Shown here: one piece after another, positions 1-8,688 of the stretch
How positions within the stretch are numbered: the first letter of the stretch is position 1
How the letters are laid out: every line of letters starts with the position of its first letter
Source of the DNA: Treponema phagedenis
GTDB lineage: Bacteria > Spirochaetota > Spirochaetia > Treponematales > Treponemataceae
Reading direction: 5' to 3'
Length of the DNA: 64,000 nt
NCBI RefSeq assembly: GCF_008153345.1
Contig: NZ_CP042818.1
Location: forward strand, 1,550,001-1,614,000
The notes under the pieces: generated by a model
Told to the model about the DNA's origin: nothing
Database searches by the model: none
What the model saw: the letters and a program-made list of their open reading frames with translations, nothing else
Made by a program: the position numbers and the translations under genes

Positions 1-1614
1 GCGGCATAAAAAAACTCACACTGCCTGCCGGACTACAACGTATCGGGAGTATGGCTTTTGAAGGTTGCAGCGGAATCTCGGCACTTACACTGCCTGACGA
101 GCTGCAACATATTGAAAGGGAAGCTTTTAAAGACTGCCACGGCATTAAGGGAGAGCTCAATTTGCCTGCCGAACTGGTAACTCTTGGATATGAAGCTTTT
201 TTGAACTGCACTGGTATAACGGGAGAGTTGAGGTTGCCTTCTAAGTTAAAACGCATTGAAAGCAGTACTTTTTCTGGTTGCAAGGGAATTACGGCCGTTA
301 GGTTTCCTTCCGGGCTGGAAAAAATCGATTATGCAGCTTTTAAAAACTGTAGTGGCATTGAGGAAGAACTTGAATTACCTACTGAATTGCAGACTATCGG
401 ATAAGAAGCTTTTAAGGGCTGCGCCAATATTACGGGAGAACTGAAGCTGCCTGCTAGGTTGCAGACTATCGAAAGAGAAGCTTTTTGCGACTGCAACATA
501 ACAAAACTTGTAATAGAAATGGAAAATATTACGTTTAGAAGCAACGAGGTATTCAACCATAAAAATATAAAAGAGCTTGTTTTATTGGATACGGTTAAAA
601 CCATCGGTCAGGAGGCTTTTTCCGGCTGTAGCGGTATTGCGGGAGAATTGAAGTTGCCTGCCGGGCTGGAAAACATTTATTCGAATGCTTTTTCCGAATG
701 CAGCAGCATCACGACACTTACACTGCCTGAGGGGCTGCAAAGCATCGGTGGCAGCGCTTTTTCCGGCTGTGGCATAACAAAGCTTACGATAGGAATGGAA
801 AATATTACGTTTAAAAGCAACGAGATATTTGCTGCTAACTGCACAACCATACAAGAGCTTGTTTTATTGGATACAGTTAAAACTATCGGTCAGGATGCTT
901 TTTCCGGCTGTGGCATAACAAAGCTTATAATAGGAATGGAAAACATCAAGTTTAAAAGCAATGAGATGTTCAAAGATAGCTATACAAATATAAAAGAGCT
1001 TGTTTTATTGGATACGGTTAAAACCATCGGTCAGGAGGCTTTTTCCGGTTGCGAGAACATCACAGGAGAACTAAGACTGCTAGGAGGGCTGCAAAGTATC
1101 GGAGCCGCCGCTTTTTCCGGTTGCAAGAACATCACAGGAGAACTAAGACTGCTAGGAGGGCTGCAAAGTATCGGAGCCGCCGCTTTTTCCGGTTGCAAGA
1201 ACATCACAGGAGAACTAAGACTGCCAGGAGGACTGCAAACTATTAGCCAGAGCGCTTTTTCCTACTGCAGCAGCATCACGACACTTACACTGCCTGAGGG
1301 GCTGCAAAGCATCGGTGGCAGCGCTTTTTCCGGCTGCAGCGGTATCACGGAACTTACACTGCCTGAGGGGCTGCAAACTATCGAACTTAAATGCTTTTAA
1401 AGGCTGCGTGAACGCAAGCATAAAACTGCCTAGAAGCATTACGAATATAGAGTTAGGTGCTTTTGGTACCGGTGCCATGGGAAGTAAAGCATGTAAAGCA
1501 GTGCTGATACCTTATCCGGAAGGAACTGAGGATTACACTCGACTATTTTACATGATATATTCACCTAGAAGTGGATATGGATATCCCGGTCCGATACGCT
1601 CATACACCCCCTAA
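1..1614 (+). pseudogene. BspA-like leucine-rich-repeat surface protein, 3' part, broken
   Basis: The sequence is open from the left edge, so the 5' end is outside the window. It encodes about twenty copies of the treponemal/BspA LRR unit (pattern L-x-L-P-x-x-L-x-x-I-x-x-x-A-F-x-x-C). Family members are exported adhesins or host-binding proteins; no signal peptide is visible because the N-terminus is missing. Two lesions break the frame. The first is an in-frame TAA at 402-404, where a sister repeat at about 187 has TAT (Tyr). The second is an apparent one-base insertion near 1389 (AAAT where AAT is expected), which makes the main frame end at 1400 while the true C-terminus continues in another frame to 1614. 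The gene is probably inactive unless it is a silent donor of repeats. Confidence 0.8.
1039..1254 (+). repeat. Three tandem 72-bp LRR units
   Basis: Units start at 1039, 1111 and 1183 and encode 24 residues each, with the recurring pattern FSGC-x-NITGELRL. The first two are almost identical at DNA level and the third diverges at its end. Near-identity suggests recent duplication by slippage or unequal recombination. Confidence 0.85.
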
Positions 1615-1637
1615 GTAAGTTGTTTTTCTTTGCCATT

Positions 1638-1663
1638 CCGTCCCTATGGGGCGGGGGCTTTTT
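1638..1663 (+). terminator. Rho-independent terminator of the BspA-like gene
   Basis: A 7-bp stem (CCGTCCC at 1638-1644 with GGGGCGG at 1648-1654) with a 3-base loop is followed shortly by a run of five T. It lies just downstream of the last BspA-like codon. Confidence 0.6.
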
Positions 1664-1954
1664 GTCATAAAACTCTTGAGACTTTGCTTACGGCAAACCT
1701 CTTTGTCAGGTTCTGCCGAATAAATTGAGAATATAACCCCCGGTGCACAACACGGAACAGTGCACAAAGGAGATGCCAATGTAACATCGCAAGAAACAAC
1801 CATTACTGCGATAAAAAATGACAAGTGGGTAATAGTGTAGCGTTTTGTAATTAACTTCCTGTTATACAAATAGGGGTATCAACAATAAGGGGTTGCGGAT
1901 TTAAGCATCACTATGGTAAATTGCCCACCGTTGTCAAAATCAGAACAAAATCAA

Positions 1955-2008
1955 ACGATGTTTTAAAGCATCAATACAAAATTGTAAAATTGAAGCTTTA
2001 AAACTCGT
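1955..2008 (+). repeat. Dispersed palindromic repeat, copy 1
   Basis: The ends read ACGATGTTTTAAAGC at the left and GCTTTAAAACTCGT at the right, an inverted repeat with a single bulged T and a loop of about 25 bases. The flanks (CTATGGTAAATTGCCCACCGTTG before and TTGGCGAAG after, the first shown split elsewhere in the window) recur at the other copies, so the repeat unit is longer than the hairpin. Confidence 0.75.
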
Positions 2009-2077
2009 TGGCGAAGCGAAGGCAAATTATTAACGCTTTGCCCTATGGTAAGTTTGCCCACCGTTGCTAAATTACAA

Positions 2078-2131
2078 ACGATGTTTTAAAGCATCAACAC
2101 AAAACTGTAAAATTGAAGCTTTAAAACTCGT
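2078..2131 (+). repeat. Dispersed palindromic repeat, copy 2
   Basis: It has the same ends and the same GTTTTAAAGC/GCTTTAAAAC stem as copy 1. It is preceded by a related TATGGTAAGTTTGCCCACC stretch. Confidence 0.75.
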
Positions 2132-2197
2132 GGGTTAGTTTTTGACACGAATGTCAAAAATCAGAACTGCCACAGATGGCAGTGGTTCCACGCAGAA

Positions 2198-2242
2198 ACG
2201 ATGTTTTAAAGCAAGACGGTTTTGCAAAGCTTTAAAACTCGA
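2198..2242 (+). repeat. Dispersed palindromic repeat, copy 3
   Basis: The ends are conserved but the loop is shorter and different (AAGACGGTTTTGCAA). It is followed by a separate small hairpin (GGTTTTGCC/GGCAAAACC, about 2249-2274). Confidence 0.7.
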
Positions 2243-2348
2243 GGGTTTGGTTTTGCCACGGACGGCAAAACCAAACCTTGGTTCCTTTTTATAAATTTGT
2301 CTTGATTGGCATTATTAAAATGTCTTGCTCTTGTCGTGAATAAAAATC

Positions 2349-2377
2349 TTGACAAATTTAGACATTTGAAAGATACT
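2349..2377 (+). promoter_or_regulatory. Candidate sigma-70 promoter of the cit operon
   Basis: A perfect -35 TTGACA lies at 2349-2354, then a 17-base spacer, then GATACT at 2372-2377, which matches 4 of 6 TATAAT positions. It is about 110 bases upstream of the citD start, leaving a moderately long leader. This is inferred from consensus only. Confidence 0.5.
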
Positions 2378-2486
2378 AATACTAAGCAAATGTTTATCTA
2401 ACGGGTTTCGCTTTTGGCGGCGAAAAATCATGTGTGTATTTTTTAGCCTGTTTTGTAAATGCGTTAAAAATTACGGGAGGGGTATT

Positions 2487-2774
2487 ATGCAGCTAAAAAC
2501 AACTGGGGTTGCCGGAACACTGGAATCGAGCGATGTGATGATTACGGTTGAACCTGCGAAAAACGGCATTTCAATAGAGCTTACCAGCTCTGTTGAAAAA
2601 CAGTTCGGACGGCAAATTAAAGAGCTTATTTTAAAAGTTACAAAAGAGCTTGGTGTAACCGCCGCGTTTATTAAGGTTGCGGATAAGGGGGCGATTGATT
2701 ATGTCCTCACCGCACGGTTAAAAGCCGCATGTTATCGGGCGGCTGAAAGAACCGATTATCAATGGGAGGGGTAG
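2487..2774 (+). CDS. citD: Citrate lyase gamma subunit (acyl carrier protein) CitD
   Basis: This 95-residue protein is the acyl carrier subunit of citrate lyase, which splits citrate to acetate and oxaloacetate in anaerobic citrate fermentation. The family signature VAGTLESSD is at residues 8-16, and Ser14 is the expected attachment site of the phosphoribosyl-dephospho-CoA prosthetic group. SSVEKQFG follows at about 32-39. The start at 2487 is chosen over an upstream one at 2430 because it gives the family length and follows a GGGAGGGG ribosome binding site. It is the first gene of citDEF; citE starts three bases after its stop. Confidence 0.95.
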   Translation: MQLKTTGVAGTLESSDVMITVEPAKNGISIELTSSVEKQFGRQIKELILKVTKELGVTAAFIKVADKGAIDYVLTARLKAACYRAAERTDYQWEG

Positions 2775-2777
2775 GCA

Positions 2778-3668
2778 ATGTCGCAAAGAGAACGATTACG
2801 CAGAACAATGATGTTTTTGCCGGGAAATAATCCCGCAATGATAACCGATGCGCATATTTACGGTGCCGATTCTATTATGATCGATTTAGAGGACGCGGTA
2901 AGCGTTAATCAAAAGGATGCAGCCCGCCTTTTAGTGTACCATGCGCTCAAACGGATTGATTACGGCACCACGGAAGTAGTAGTCCGCATTAACGGATTAA
3001 ATACTCCGTTCGGAAAAGATGATGTTATCGCAATGGTAAAAGCAGGTGTTGATGTTATCCGTCTGCCGAAAACCGATACTCCGGAAGAAATACATGAGGT
3101 TGATGCGCTGATCACTGCCGTTGAAAAAGAGATTGGAGCGGAAGGGCGTACCATGATGATGGCGGCAATAGAAAGCGCTACCGGTATTATCAATGCGGTG
3201 CAGATAGCACAGGCAAGTCCCCGGCTGATGGGAATTGCACTGGGAGCGGAAGATTATGTTACAAACCTGAAAACAACCCGTTCATCCCATGCAATGGAGA
3301 TTTTCTATGCGCGGGAACAGATTTTACATGCGGCACGGAATGCCGGCTTATACGCATTGGATACCGCCTTTGCCGACATCAATAATATAGAAGCATTTAG
3401 AAACGAGGTGCAGTTTATCAAAGACTTGGGCTTTGACGGAAAATCAGTGGTGCACCCAAAACAAATTCGAGTTGTCCATGATATTTATACTCCTTCGGAA
3501 AAAGAAATAACAAAGGCATTGCGTGTTATCGCAGGAGCGGCGGAAGCAGAGCGAAAAGGTTCCGGAGTAATTGCGGTAGACGGAAAAATGGTAGACGGGC
3601 CGATTATTACCCGTGCACATCGGGTGATTGAACTTGCAAAGGCAAGCGGTGTGTATAAGGAGGTGTAA
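2778..3668 (+). CDS. citE: Citrate (pro-3S)-lyase beta subunit CitE
   Basis: The 296-residue CitE is the citryl-ACP lyase: it cleaves citryl-ACP to oxaloacetate and acetyl-ACP. It belongs to the HpcH/HpaI aldolase fold; the magnesium-binding DLEDAV motif is at residues 36-41, a GAEDY motif is near 153, and the VVHPKQI motif lies near 225. Length matches the family. Spacing to citD (3 bases) and citF (5 bases) indicates one transcript and translational coupling. Confidence 0.95.
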   Translation: MSQRERLRRTMMFLPGNNPAMITDAHIYGADSIMIDLEDAVSVNQKDAARLLVYHALKRIDYGTTEVVVRINGLNTPFGKDDVIAMVKAGVDVIRLPKTDTPEEIHEVDALITAVEKEIGAEGRTMMMAAIESATGIINAVQIAQASPRLMGIALGAEDYVTNLKTTRSSHAMEIFYAREQILHAARNAGLYALDTAFADINNIEAFRNEVQFIKDLGFDGKSVVHPKQIRVVHDIYTPSEKEITKALRVIAGAAEAERKGSGVIAVDGKMVDGPIITRAHRVIELAKASGVYKEV

Positions 3669-3673
3669 ACAAT

Positions 3674-5224
3674 ATGGAAATGATAAAAAATGCGGTAGGA
3701 AGAAATATTCCTTCATATGTTGACGGCTTTGGAAAAACAGACCCCTTTATGGGAGTAAATAAAATTGAACCGAGTGGAAGGAAGGCAGGCGCAAAACTCA
3801 GAATGAAAAAAGGCCGGGACACCAAGCTTGTTTCCAGTTTGAAAGAAGCGATTAAACTTTCCGGCTTGAAAAACGGAATGACCATTTCTTTCCATCATCA
3901 TATGCGAAACGGCGATTACACGGTAAACATGGTTTTAGATGTCATTGCCGACTTGGGCATTAAAGATTTAACCCTTGCGCCGAGCTCTTTAGGAACCTGC
4001 CACGGGCCGGTAATCAACCATATCGAAACAGGGCTTATCACCGGTATTCAGTCAAGCGGCTTGCGCGACCCGTTGGGAACGGCAATTTCACAAGGCATAT
4101 TGCCGAAGCCCGTAATTATTCGCTCACACGGCGGAAGGGCGCGCGCAATAGAAGATGGAGAGCTGCATATTGACGTTGCCTTTATTGCGGCGCCGAGCTG
4201 CGACCCGATGGGAAACATTAACGGAAGAAGCGGTAAGTCCGCATGCGGCTCAATGGGCTATGCGATGGTTGATGCGCAATATGCCGATTGTGTTATTGCT
4301 ATTACCGATAATCTTGTACCCTTTCCTAATCTTCCCGCAAGTGTAGACCAAACAATGGTTGATTATGTGGTAGAAGTAGATTGTATCGGAGACCCCAAAG
4401 GAATTGTTTCAGGGCCGATTCGTTTTTCTGATAACCCGCGCGATTTATTAATTGCAACCAATGCGGTTAAAGCCATTGTGAATTCAGGCTTTTTTGCTGA
4501 CGGCTTTGTGTACCAAACGGGAGCGGCGGGTGCCTCTTTAGCAGTAACTTCCTTGCTTCGCGAAGAAATGCTCAAGCGCAATATTAAAGGTGCGCTCGGG
4601 CTCGGCGGTATTACTTCGCAGCTGGTAACCTTACTTGAAGAAGGCTTGATGAGCGGTTTATACGACACCCAATCTTTTGACTTGGATGCGGTTCGCTCAA
4701 TCGGAGAAAATCCCCGCCATTATGAAATCAGTGCTTCATTTTATGCAAACCCAAACTTGCCGGCACCCGCCGTTAACAACTTGGATTTTGTCATGCTCGG
4801 CGCACTTGAAATTGACACTGATTTTAATGTGAACGTAATGACCCGTTCCGACGGCGTAATCAATCAGGCAATCGGCGGGCATCAGGATACGGCGGTAGGG
4901 GCACGCATGAGCGTCATCCTCGCTCCGCTTATCCGATCCCGTATTCCGATTATCGTTGATAAGGTTACCACCGTATGCACTCCGGGAGAGGCAGTCGATG
5001 TTATTTGCACCGACTACGGCATTGCGGTTAATCCCAATCGGCAGGATATTATCAAAAACTTTCAAGCCGCCGGTTTACCCATACGCAGTATCGAAGAATT
5101 GCAAGCGCTTGCGGAAAACTTAACGGGAAAACCCGATGCAGTCCCCTTTACCGACCGCATCGTAGGCCTTGTTGAATACCGCGATGGGAGCATCATCGAT
5201 ATTATTTATCAATCGGCGGAATAA
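3674..5224 (+). CDS. citF: Citrate lyase alpha subunit CitF
   Basis: At 516 residues this is a full-length citrate:acetyl-ACP transferase. It exchanges acetyl for citryl on the acyl carrier protein, completing the lyase cycle with CitD and CitE. The protein has the CoA-transferase-like Gly-rich stretches of CitF and the conserved INGRSGKSACGSMGYA region near residue 180. No citC (ligase), citX or citG is found in the window, so the activation enzymes must be encoded elsewhere if the complex is active. Confidence 0.95.
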   Translation: MEMIKNAVGRNIPSYVDGFGKTDPFMGVNKIEPSGRKAGAKLRMKKGRDTKLVSSLKEAIKLSGLKNGMTISFHHHMRNGDYTVNMVLDVIADLGIKDLTLAPSSLGTCHGPVINHIETGLITGIQSSGLRDPLGTAISQGILPKPVIIRSHGGRARAIEDGELHIDVAFIAAPSCDPMGNINGRSGKSACGSMGYAMVDAQYADCVIAITDNLVPFPNLPASVDQTMVDYVVEVDCIGDPKGIVSGPIRFSDNPRDLLIATNAVKAIVNSGFFADGFVYQTGAAGASLAVTSLLREEMLKRNIKGALGLGGITSQLVTLLEEGLMSGLYDTQSFDLDAVRSIGENPRHYEISASFYANPNLPAPAVNNLDFVMLGALEIDTDFNVNVMTRSDGVINQAIGGHQDTAVGARMSVILAPLIRSRIPIIVDKVTTVCTPGEAVDVICTDYGIAVNPNRQDIIKNFQAAGLPIRSIEELQALAENLTGKPDAVPFTDRIVGLVEYRDGSIIDIIYQSAE

Positions 5225-5287
5225 CCTATAAAAAATTTTATAAAAAAAGCTTGGGCGAAGTTTTGAAAATTTACTGTAACTTCGCCA

Positions 5288-5330
5288 ACGAGTTTTGCCT
5301 GTTTACGCCGGGTGTCAGGCAAAACATCGT
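5288..5330 (-). repeat. Dispersed palindromic repeat, copy 4 (inverted)
   Basis: On the minus strand it reads ACGATGTTTTGCCTG, a loop, then CAGGCAAAACTCGT. The outer ends match copies 1-3, but the inner stem is GCCTG/CAGGC instead of AAAGC/GCTTT, so both arms changed together. The flanking TATGGTAAATTGCTCACC (minus strand) and TTGGCGAAG also match copy 1. Confidence 0.75.
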
Positions 5331-5436
5331 TCGGAATTGGCAACGGTGAGCAATTTACCATAGTAATGTTGAATCCCCAAGCCTTCTGTTGATGTTTCGA
5401 TTAACATACACGGAAGATAATTATAAAACGTTATAG

Positions 5437-5478
5437 TAATTTGTACGGTTTTGAATTGTTCCTTTGCCGCACAAATTA
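5437..5478. repeat. Hairpin unit A upstream of the citrate transporter
   Basis: Arms TAATTTGTACGG (5437-5448) and CCGCACAAATTA (5467-5478) pair over 12 positions with one G-T. It is followed by CAGAAAAAA, a T run and AGGAGAATGGA, which is a copy of the ribosome binding region of the transporter gene. Confidence 0.65.
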
Positions 5479-5504
5479 CAGAAAAAATTTTTTTTAGGAG
5501 AATG

Positions 5505-5543
5505 GATACCCAAGCCGTCTCAAATGGCGCCGGCTTGGGTATC
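5505..5543. repeat. Perfect 13-bp inverted repeat
   Basis: GATACCCAAGCCG (5505-5517) and CGGCTTGGGTATC (5531-5543) are exact reverse complements with a 13-base loop. No T run follows, so it does not look like a simple terminator. Confidence 0.7.
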
Positions 5544-5546
5544 TGT

Positions 5547-5583
5547 CGAGTTTCGCTTCTGCATGTCGGTTTGCGAAACATCG
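5547..5583 (-). repeat. Dispersed palindromic repeat, copy 5 (short variant)
   Basis: On the minus strand the ends read CGATGTTTCGC and GCGAAACTCG. The outer CGATGTTT/AAACTCG signature is kept while the inner stem is CGC/GCG, another paired change. Confidence 0.55.
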
Positions 5584-5594
5584 CTGATTGTATG

Positions 5595-5636
5595 TAATTT
5601 GTACGGCTTTGAATTTTTTCTTGGCCGCACAAATTA
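5595..5636. repeat. Hairpin unit B upstream of the citrate transporter
   Basis: Arms TAATTTGTACGG (5595-5606) and CCGCACAAATTA (5625-5636) are identical to unit A and the surrounding bases are strongly similar, including CAGAAAAAACTTTTTT after the hairpin. The 5225-5759 gap therefore contains a duplicated hairpin unit plus repeat copies 4 and 5. Confidence 0.65.
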
Positions 5637-5759
5637 CAGAAAAAACTTTTTTCGGAATCTGATTTGCCATCCGCGTTAGCGGATAATACAATCAGTTTCC
5701 TTGCAGAACAGAGCCGTAGGCTCTGATGATTCCTCAAAAACTTTTTTTAGGAGAATGGA

Positions 5760-7139
5760 ATGAAAAAAAAGAGTTTTAAAGATCTTTTTGATCTGAAAAA
5801 ATTTGAATGGAGCGGACTGAGTTTACCCATGTTCGCGGTGATGGTTGCCATTGTGCTTATTATTGTGTATGCACCGTATAAGGGTGTTCCGGGAGGTTTT
5901 ATTACGTCCATAAAAGATGGCAACGTAAAAACAAGTATTTCTTTTTTCGGCATGCTTACCTTTCTAGGCGTTTTCGGTATTCTATTCGGCAACATAGGGG
6001 ACCGCATTCCGTACTGGAATGATTATGTCGGAGGCGGCACCGTTCTTGTATTCTTTGCAGCCGCTATTTTCGGCACCTATCAGTTTGTTCCCGAGACATT
6101 ACTAAAGGCAGCTACTATTTTTTATAACAAGAATCCGATAAATTTTCTTGACCTATTTATTCCCGCTCTTATTGTCGGCTCTGTTTTAACCGTGAACAGG
6201 CATGTACTGATTAAAGCCATTGGCGGCTACATTCCGCTCATAATTATCGGCGTCATTGGTTCTGCCATCGGCGGCGTTGCAGTTGGTTTGCTTTTCGGCA
6301 AAGCGCCACTTGATGTAGTGATGAATTATGTGCTTCCCATTATGGGCGGCGGCACCGGAGCAGGCGCCATCCCGCTTTCTGAAATGTGGGCAACAAAAAC
6401 CGGCAGGCCAGCATCTGAGTGGTTTGCCTTTGCCATCTCAATTTTAACCATCGCAAACATTCTTGCGATTATTACTGGCGCCTTGTTAAACATGCTTGGA
6501 GAAAAAAAGCCCTCGTTAACGGGAAACGGCGCCCTCATGATGGATTCCGAAGCCGAAGGCGTAAAAGATAAAGAAGATGTTGTTGAATCGGGACAAACGG
6601 AATTTACCGCCGCCTTATTTTTTACCGGCGGACTCACCCTTCTTTCGCTTATTCTTGGAAAACTTTGGGAGTTACTGAATGCTCCGTTTGAAATCCACCG
6701 GCTTGCCTTCCTTATTATCATTACCGCCTTGCTGAACATCTTCAATGTTGTACCGGTATCACTAAAATCGGGTGCAAAAAAAATGCAGGTGTTCTTTGCA
6801 AAACATATGATTTGGGTGTTGATGGCGGCGGTAGGATTTGAAACCGACGTAAAAGAAATTATCAACGCCTTATCGCCAAGCAATTTCTTTATTGCGCTTG
6901 CAATTGTATACGGCGCGATAGGATTGATTATGCTTGTGGCAAAATATATGAAATTCTATCCGGTTGAAGCGGCAATTACCGCAGGGCTTTGCATGGCAAA
7001 CAGGGGAGGCTCGGGCGACGTTGCTGTTTTAGGCGCCGCACATAGAATGCAACTTATGCCTTTTGCGCAAATAAGCTCCCGCATCGGAGGCGCCATGATC
7101 TTGATACTCGGATCGGTCATATTCGGCATATTTGCGTAA
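5760..7139 (+). CDS. Sodium:citrate-type 2-hydroxycarboxylate transporter
   Basis: This 459-residue polytopic inner-membrane protein belongs to the 2-hydroxycarboxylate transporter family (CitS/CitP/MaeN). It shows the two reentrant-loop Gly motifs of the family: MGGGTGAGAIPLSE at about residues 195-208 and NRGGSGDVAV at about 413-422. With citDEF upstream, citrate uptake is the likely role; malate or another 2-hydroxy acid cannot be excluded. The start at 5760 follows AGGAGA; an ATG five bases earlier runs into a stop after two codons. It is separated from citF by 535 bases of hairpins, so it may have its own control. Confidence 0.9.
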   Translation: MKKKSFKDLFDLKKFEWSGLSLPMFAVMVAIVLIIVYAPYKGVPGGFITSIKDGNVKTSISFFGMLTFLGVFGILFGNIGDRIPYWNDYVGGGTVLVFFAAAIFGTYQFVPETLLKAATIFYNKNPINFLDLFIPALIVGSVLTVNRHVLIKAIGGYIPLIIIGVIGSAIGGVAVGLLFGKAPLDVVMNYVLPIMGGGTGAGAIPLSEMWATKTGRPASEWFAFAISILTIANILAIITGALLNMLGEKKPSLTGNGALMMDSEAEGVKDKEDVVESGQTEFTAALFFTGGLTLLSLILGKLWELLNAPFEIHRLAFLIIITALLNIFNVVPVSLKSGAKKMQVFFAKHMIWVLMAAVGFETDVKEIINALSPSNFFIALAIVYGAIGLIMLVAKYMKFYPVEAAITAGLCMANRGGSGDVAVLGAAHRMQLMPFAQISSRIGGAMILILGSVIFGIFA

Positions 7140-7644
7140 CACCGAACGTTACCACGATACGGCGCGGGCATTGCGGTTTAAACTTTGCATAAAGCAAAAG
7201 CAGCAATGCCCGGCGCTTTTCTGATAACTCATTGCGTTTTAATATATTTATACGAATCGAAAAACGTGTTCAGGTTAGTTTTTGCCGTTCGTGGTAAAAA
7301 CTGTCCCACGAGTTTTAAAAGCACTTGGAAAAAAACTTGTGCTTTTAAAACATTGCTGCTGTTTTAAAGCACGGGCATCCCTGGCGGTTCTGATTATTGT
7401 TTTTGCTTTTCCTTTTTGAAGATGATCATAGTTACGATTCCATAGATTAAAAGTGCTGCAATTATGGGTATAAAATACTTTGGTTACTTTTTTTATTTAC
7501 CCTTGTTTGTTTTTGAGTTTTTGTTGTGATTGTAAGTCTTATTTTAAATTTTGTAAACACTATCATTCCGTAAACTGCATGTATGGAAAACTGATTTGCC
7601 TGATATATGAATGAATAATTGCATATGTATTTAAAAATGCTGAG
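7140..7644. other. Intergenic region with one palindromic repeat
   Basis: Apart from the repeat at 7308-7354 and an adjacent GTTTTAAAGC half site, no convincing gene, terminator or RNA is seen here. Confidence 0.5.
7308..7354 (-). repeat. Dispersed palindromic repeat, copy 6
   Basis: Plus strand ACGAGTTTTAAAAGCAC and GTGCTTTTAAAACATTG form a long stem. The first end matches the family (ACGAGTTTT); the other end is CATTG instead of CATCG. It is followed at once by another GTTTTAAAGCAC half site. Confidence 0.6.
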
Positions 7645-8277
7645 TTAAAATTTTAGTTCCTTATAAAAGCGAGTTAATATTTCAGCTAACTCGACAGGCT
7701 TTTCTTCATTGACGGCGTGTCCGGTTTGTTCCATCAAAGTTAAACTCGAGTTCTTAATTAATTTATTAAGCTCTTTAGCGGCTTTTAAATTAGCTTTATC
7801 TTTTAACCCGCATATTATTTTTATCGGGCAATTAATGCTTTTTAATTCCTTTGCAAAATCAATTTTATACATGGATTTAGTGATGTTCATAATTTGTTTT
7901 TTATCAAAACCCTGTTTCAAAAAAACTTTCTTGGGAATTAAGTGAAAAAATAAATTTTGTATTTTCATTAAGAGCTCAGGCATTTTATATTGAGTCCCTA
8001 TTAAAACCAGTGAATTAACTTTTTCCGGATTCTCGATAGTATACTTAATAGCGATAAGCCCGCCTAAAGATAAACCGCATAAATTAATAGAATCGGGAAG
8101 GCCATTAAATTCTTCAGCAAAATTATTATATGTTTCCGCAAAAGTCCCATTCTCCGAATTAAAGGATAACGATGGGCATATAATCTCATCTTTAAAATCC
8201 AAACGTTCAATAACAATATCCCAAGCATTTGCTTTTTGCATTAAACCATGTACAAATACATATTTCATATTCTCCAC
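7645..8277 (-). CDS. Alpha/beta hydrolase
   Basis: This 210-residue cytosolic hydrolase has a complete catalytic set: nucleophile elbow GLSLG with Ser70, acid Asp160 (CGLKDKA) and His187 (TGHAVNE), plus an HG oxyanion motif at residues 10-11. The compact size and fold resemble small esterases or MenH-like lyases, but the substrate cannot be read from sequence. It is monocistronic. Confidence 0.85.
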   Translation of the reverse strand: MENMKYVFVHGLMQKANAWDIVIERLDFKDEIICPSLSFNSENGTFAETYNNFAEEFNGLPDSINLCGLSLGGLIAIKYTIENPEKVNSLVLIGTQYKMPELLMKIQNLFFHLIPKKVFLKQGFDKKQIMNITKSMYKIDFAKELKSINCPIKIICGLKDKANLKAAKELNKLIKNSSLTLMEQTGHAVNEEKPVELAEILTRFYKELKF

Positions 8278-8475
8278 CGTGCCACAACATCATCAATCGG
8301 AATATTTAAATTTTTATTATTCAAAACAGCCTTCTTTTAATTTTCTACTGATTTACAGTATACTATTTATAACAACTTTTTTATAGCCCGCATTATGTTC
8401 AAAATTAAAGGAGATAAGTTATTATATCTTATACAATTAACTCTTCTGTTTTTGACTTTTCACTTAGGCTTGTGA

Positions 8476-8628
8476 ATGCTTTATATAAAGATTATAGACG
8501 ACTCGCTTATTAAAACTATTACGGTGTTTAACAAGCTGAACACAATTCAACTTTCGCCTGACAACAAAACAATAATTCTTTCTGATTTTTTAGATCATAG
8601 GATTAGAGTGTTTAAGGTTAGGCGGTAG
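8476..8628 (+). CDS. Possible 50-residue remnant protein
   Basis: An open frame starting at ATG 8476 encodes 50 residues with a beta-propeller-like flavour (TIQLSPDNKTIILSDF, then a DHRIRVFKV ending). No good ribosome binding site is seen. It may be the 3' end of a decayed WD/NHL-type protein rather than a gene. The rest of 8278-8688 shows nothing. Confidence 0.25.
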   Translation: MLYIKIIDDSLIKTITVFNKLNTIQLSPDNKTIILSDFLDHRIRVFKVRR

Positions 8629-8688
8629 AACGCACTAATCAAGCAAACAAGGATGTTAGAAAAATTCATTTTTGTTTTTTAAACAACC

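Noticed and set aside
582-1478. Long open frames on the minus strand within the BspA-like gene
   Set aside because: They arise from the repetitive composition of the LRR array on the opposite strand and match no protein pattern.
1955-2242. Three evenly placed palindromes looked like a small CRISPR array
   Set aside because: Spacing is uneven, the repeats are themselves hairpins with loops, further copies are dispersed and inverted, and no cas genes are near.
5315-5737. Minus-strand frame of 140 codons before the citrate transporter
   Set aside because: It runs through palindromic and duplicated hairpins; the residues repeat because the DNA repeats. No ribosome site.
6326-6883. 185-codon minus-strand frame inside the transporter
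   Set aside because: Antisense to a strongly conserved membrane protein gene; no start site and composition typical of a shadow.
7185-7367. 60-codon plus-strand frame after the transporter
   Set aside because: No ribosome site and it covers palindromic repeat copy 6.
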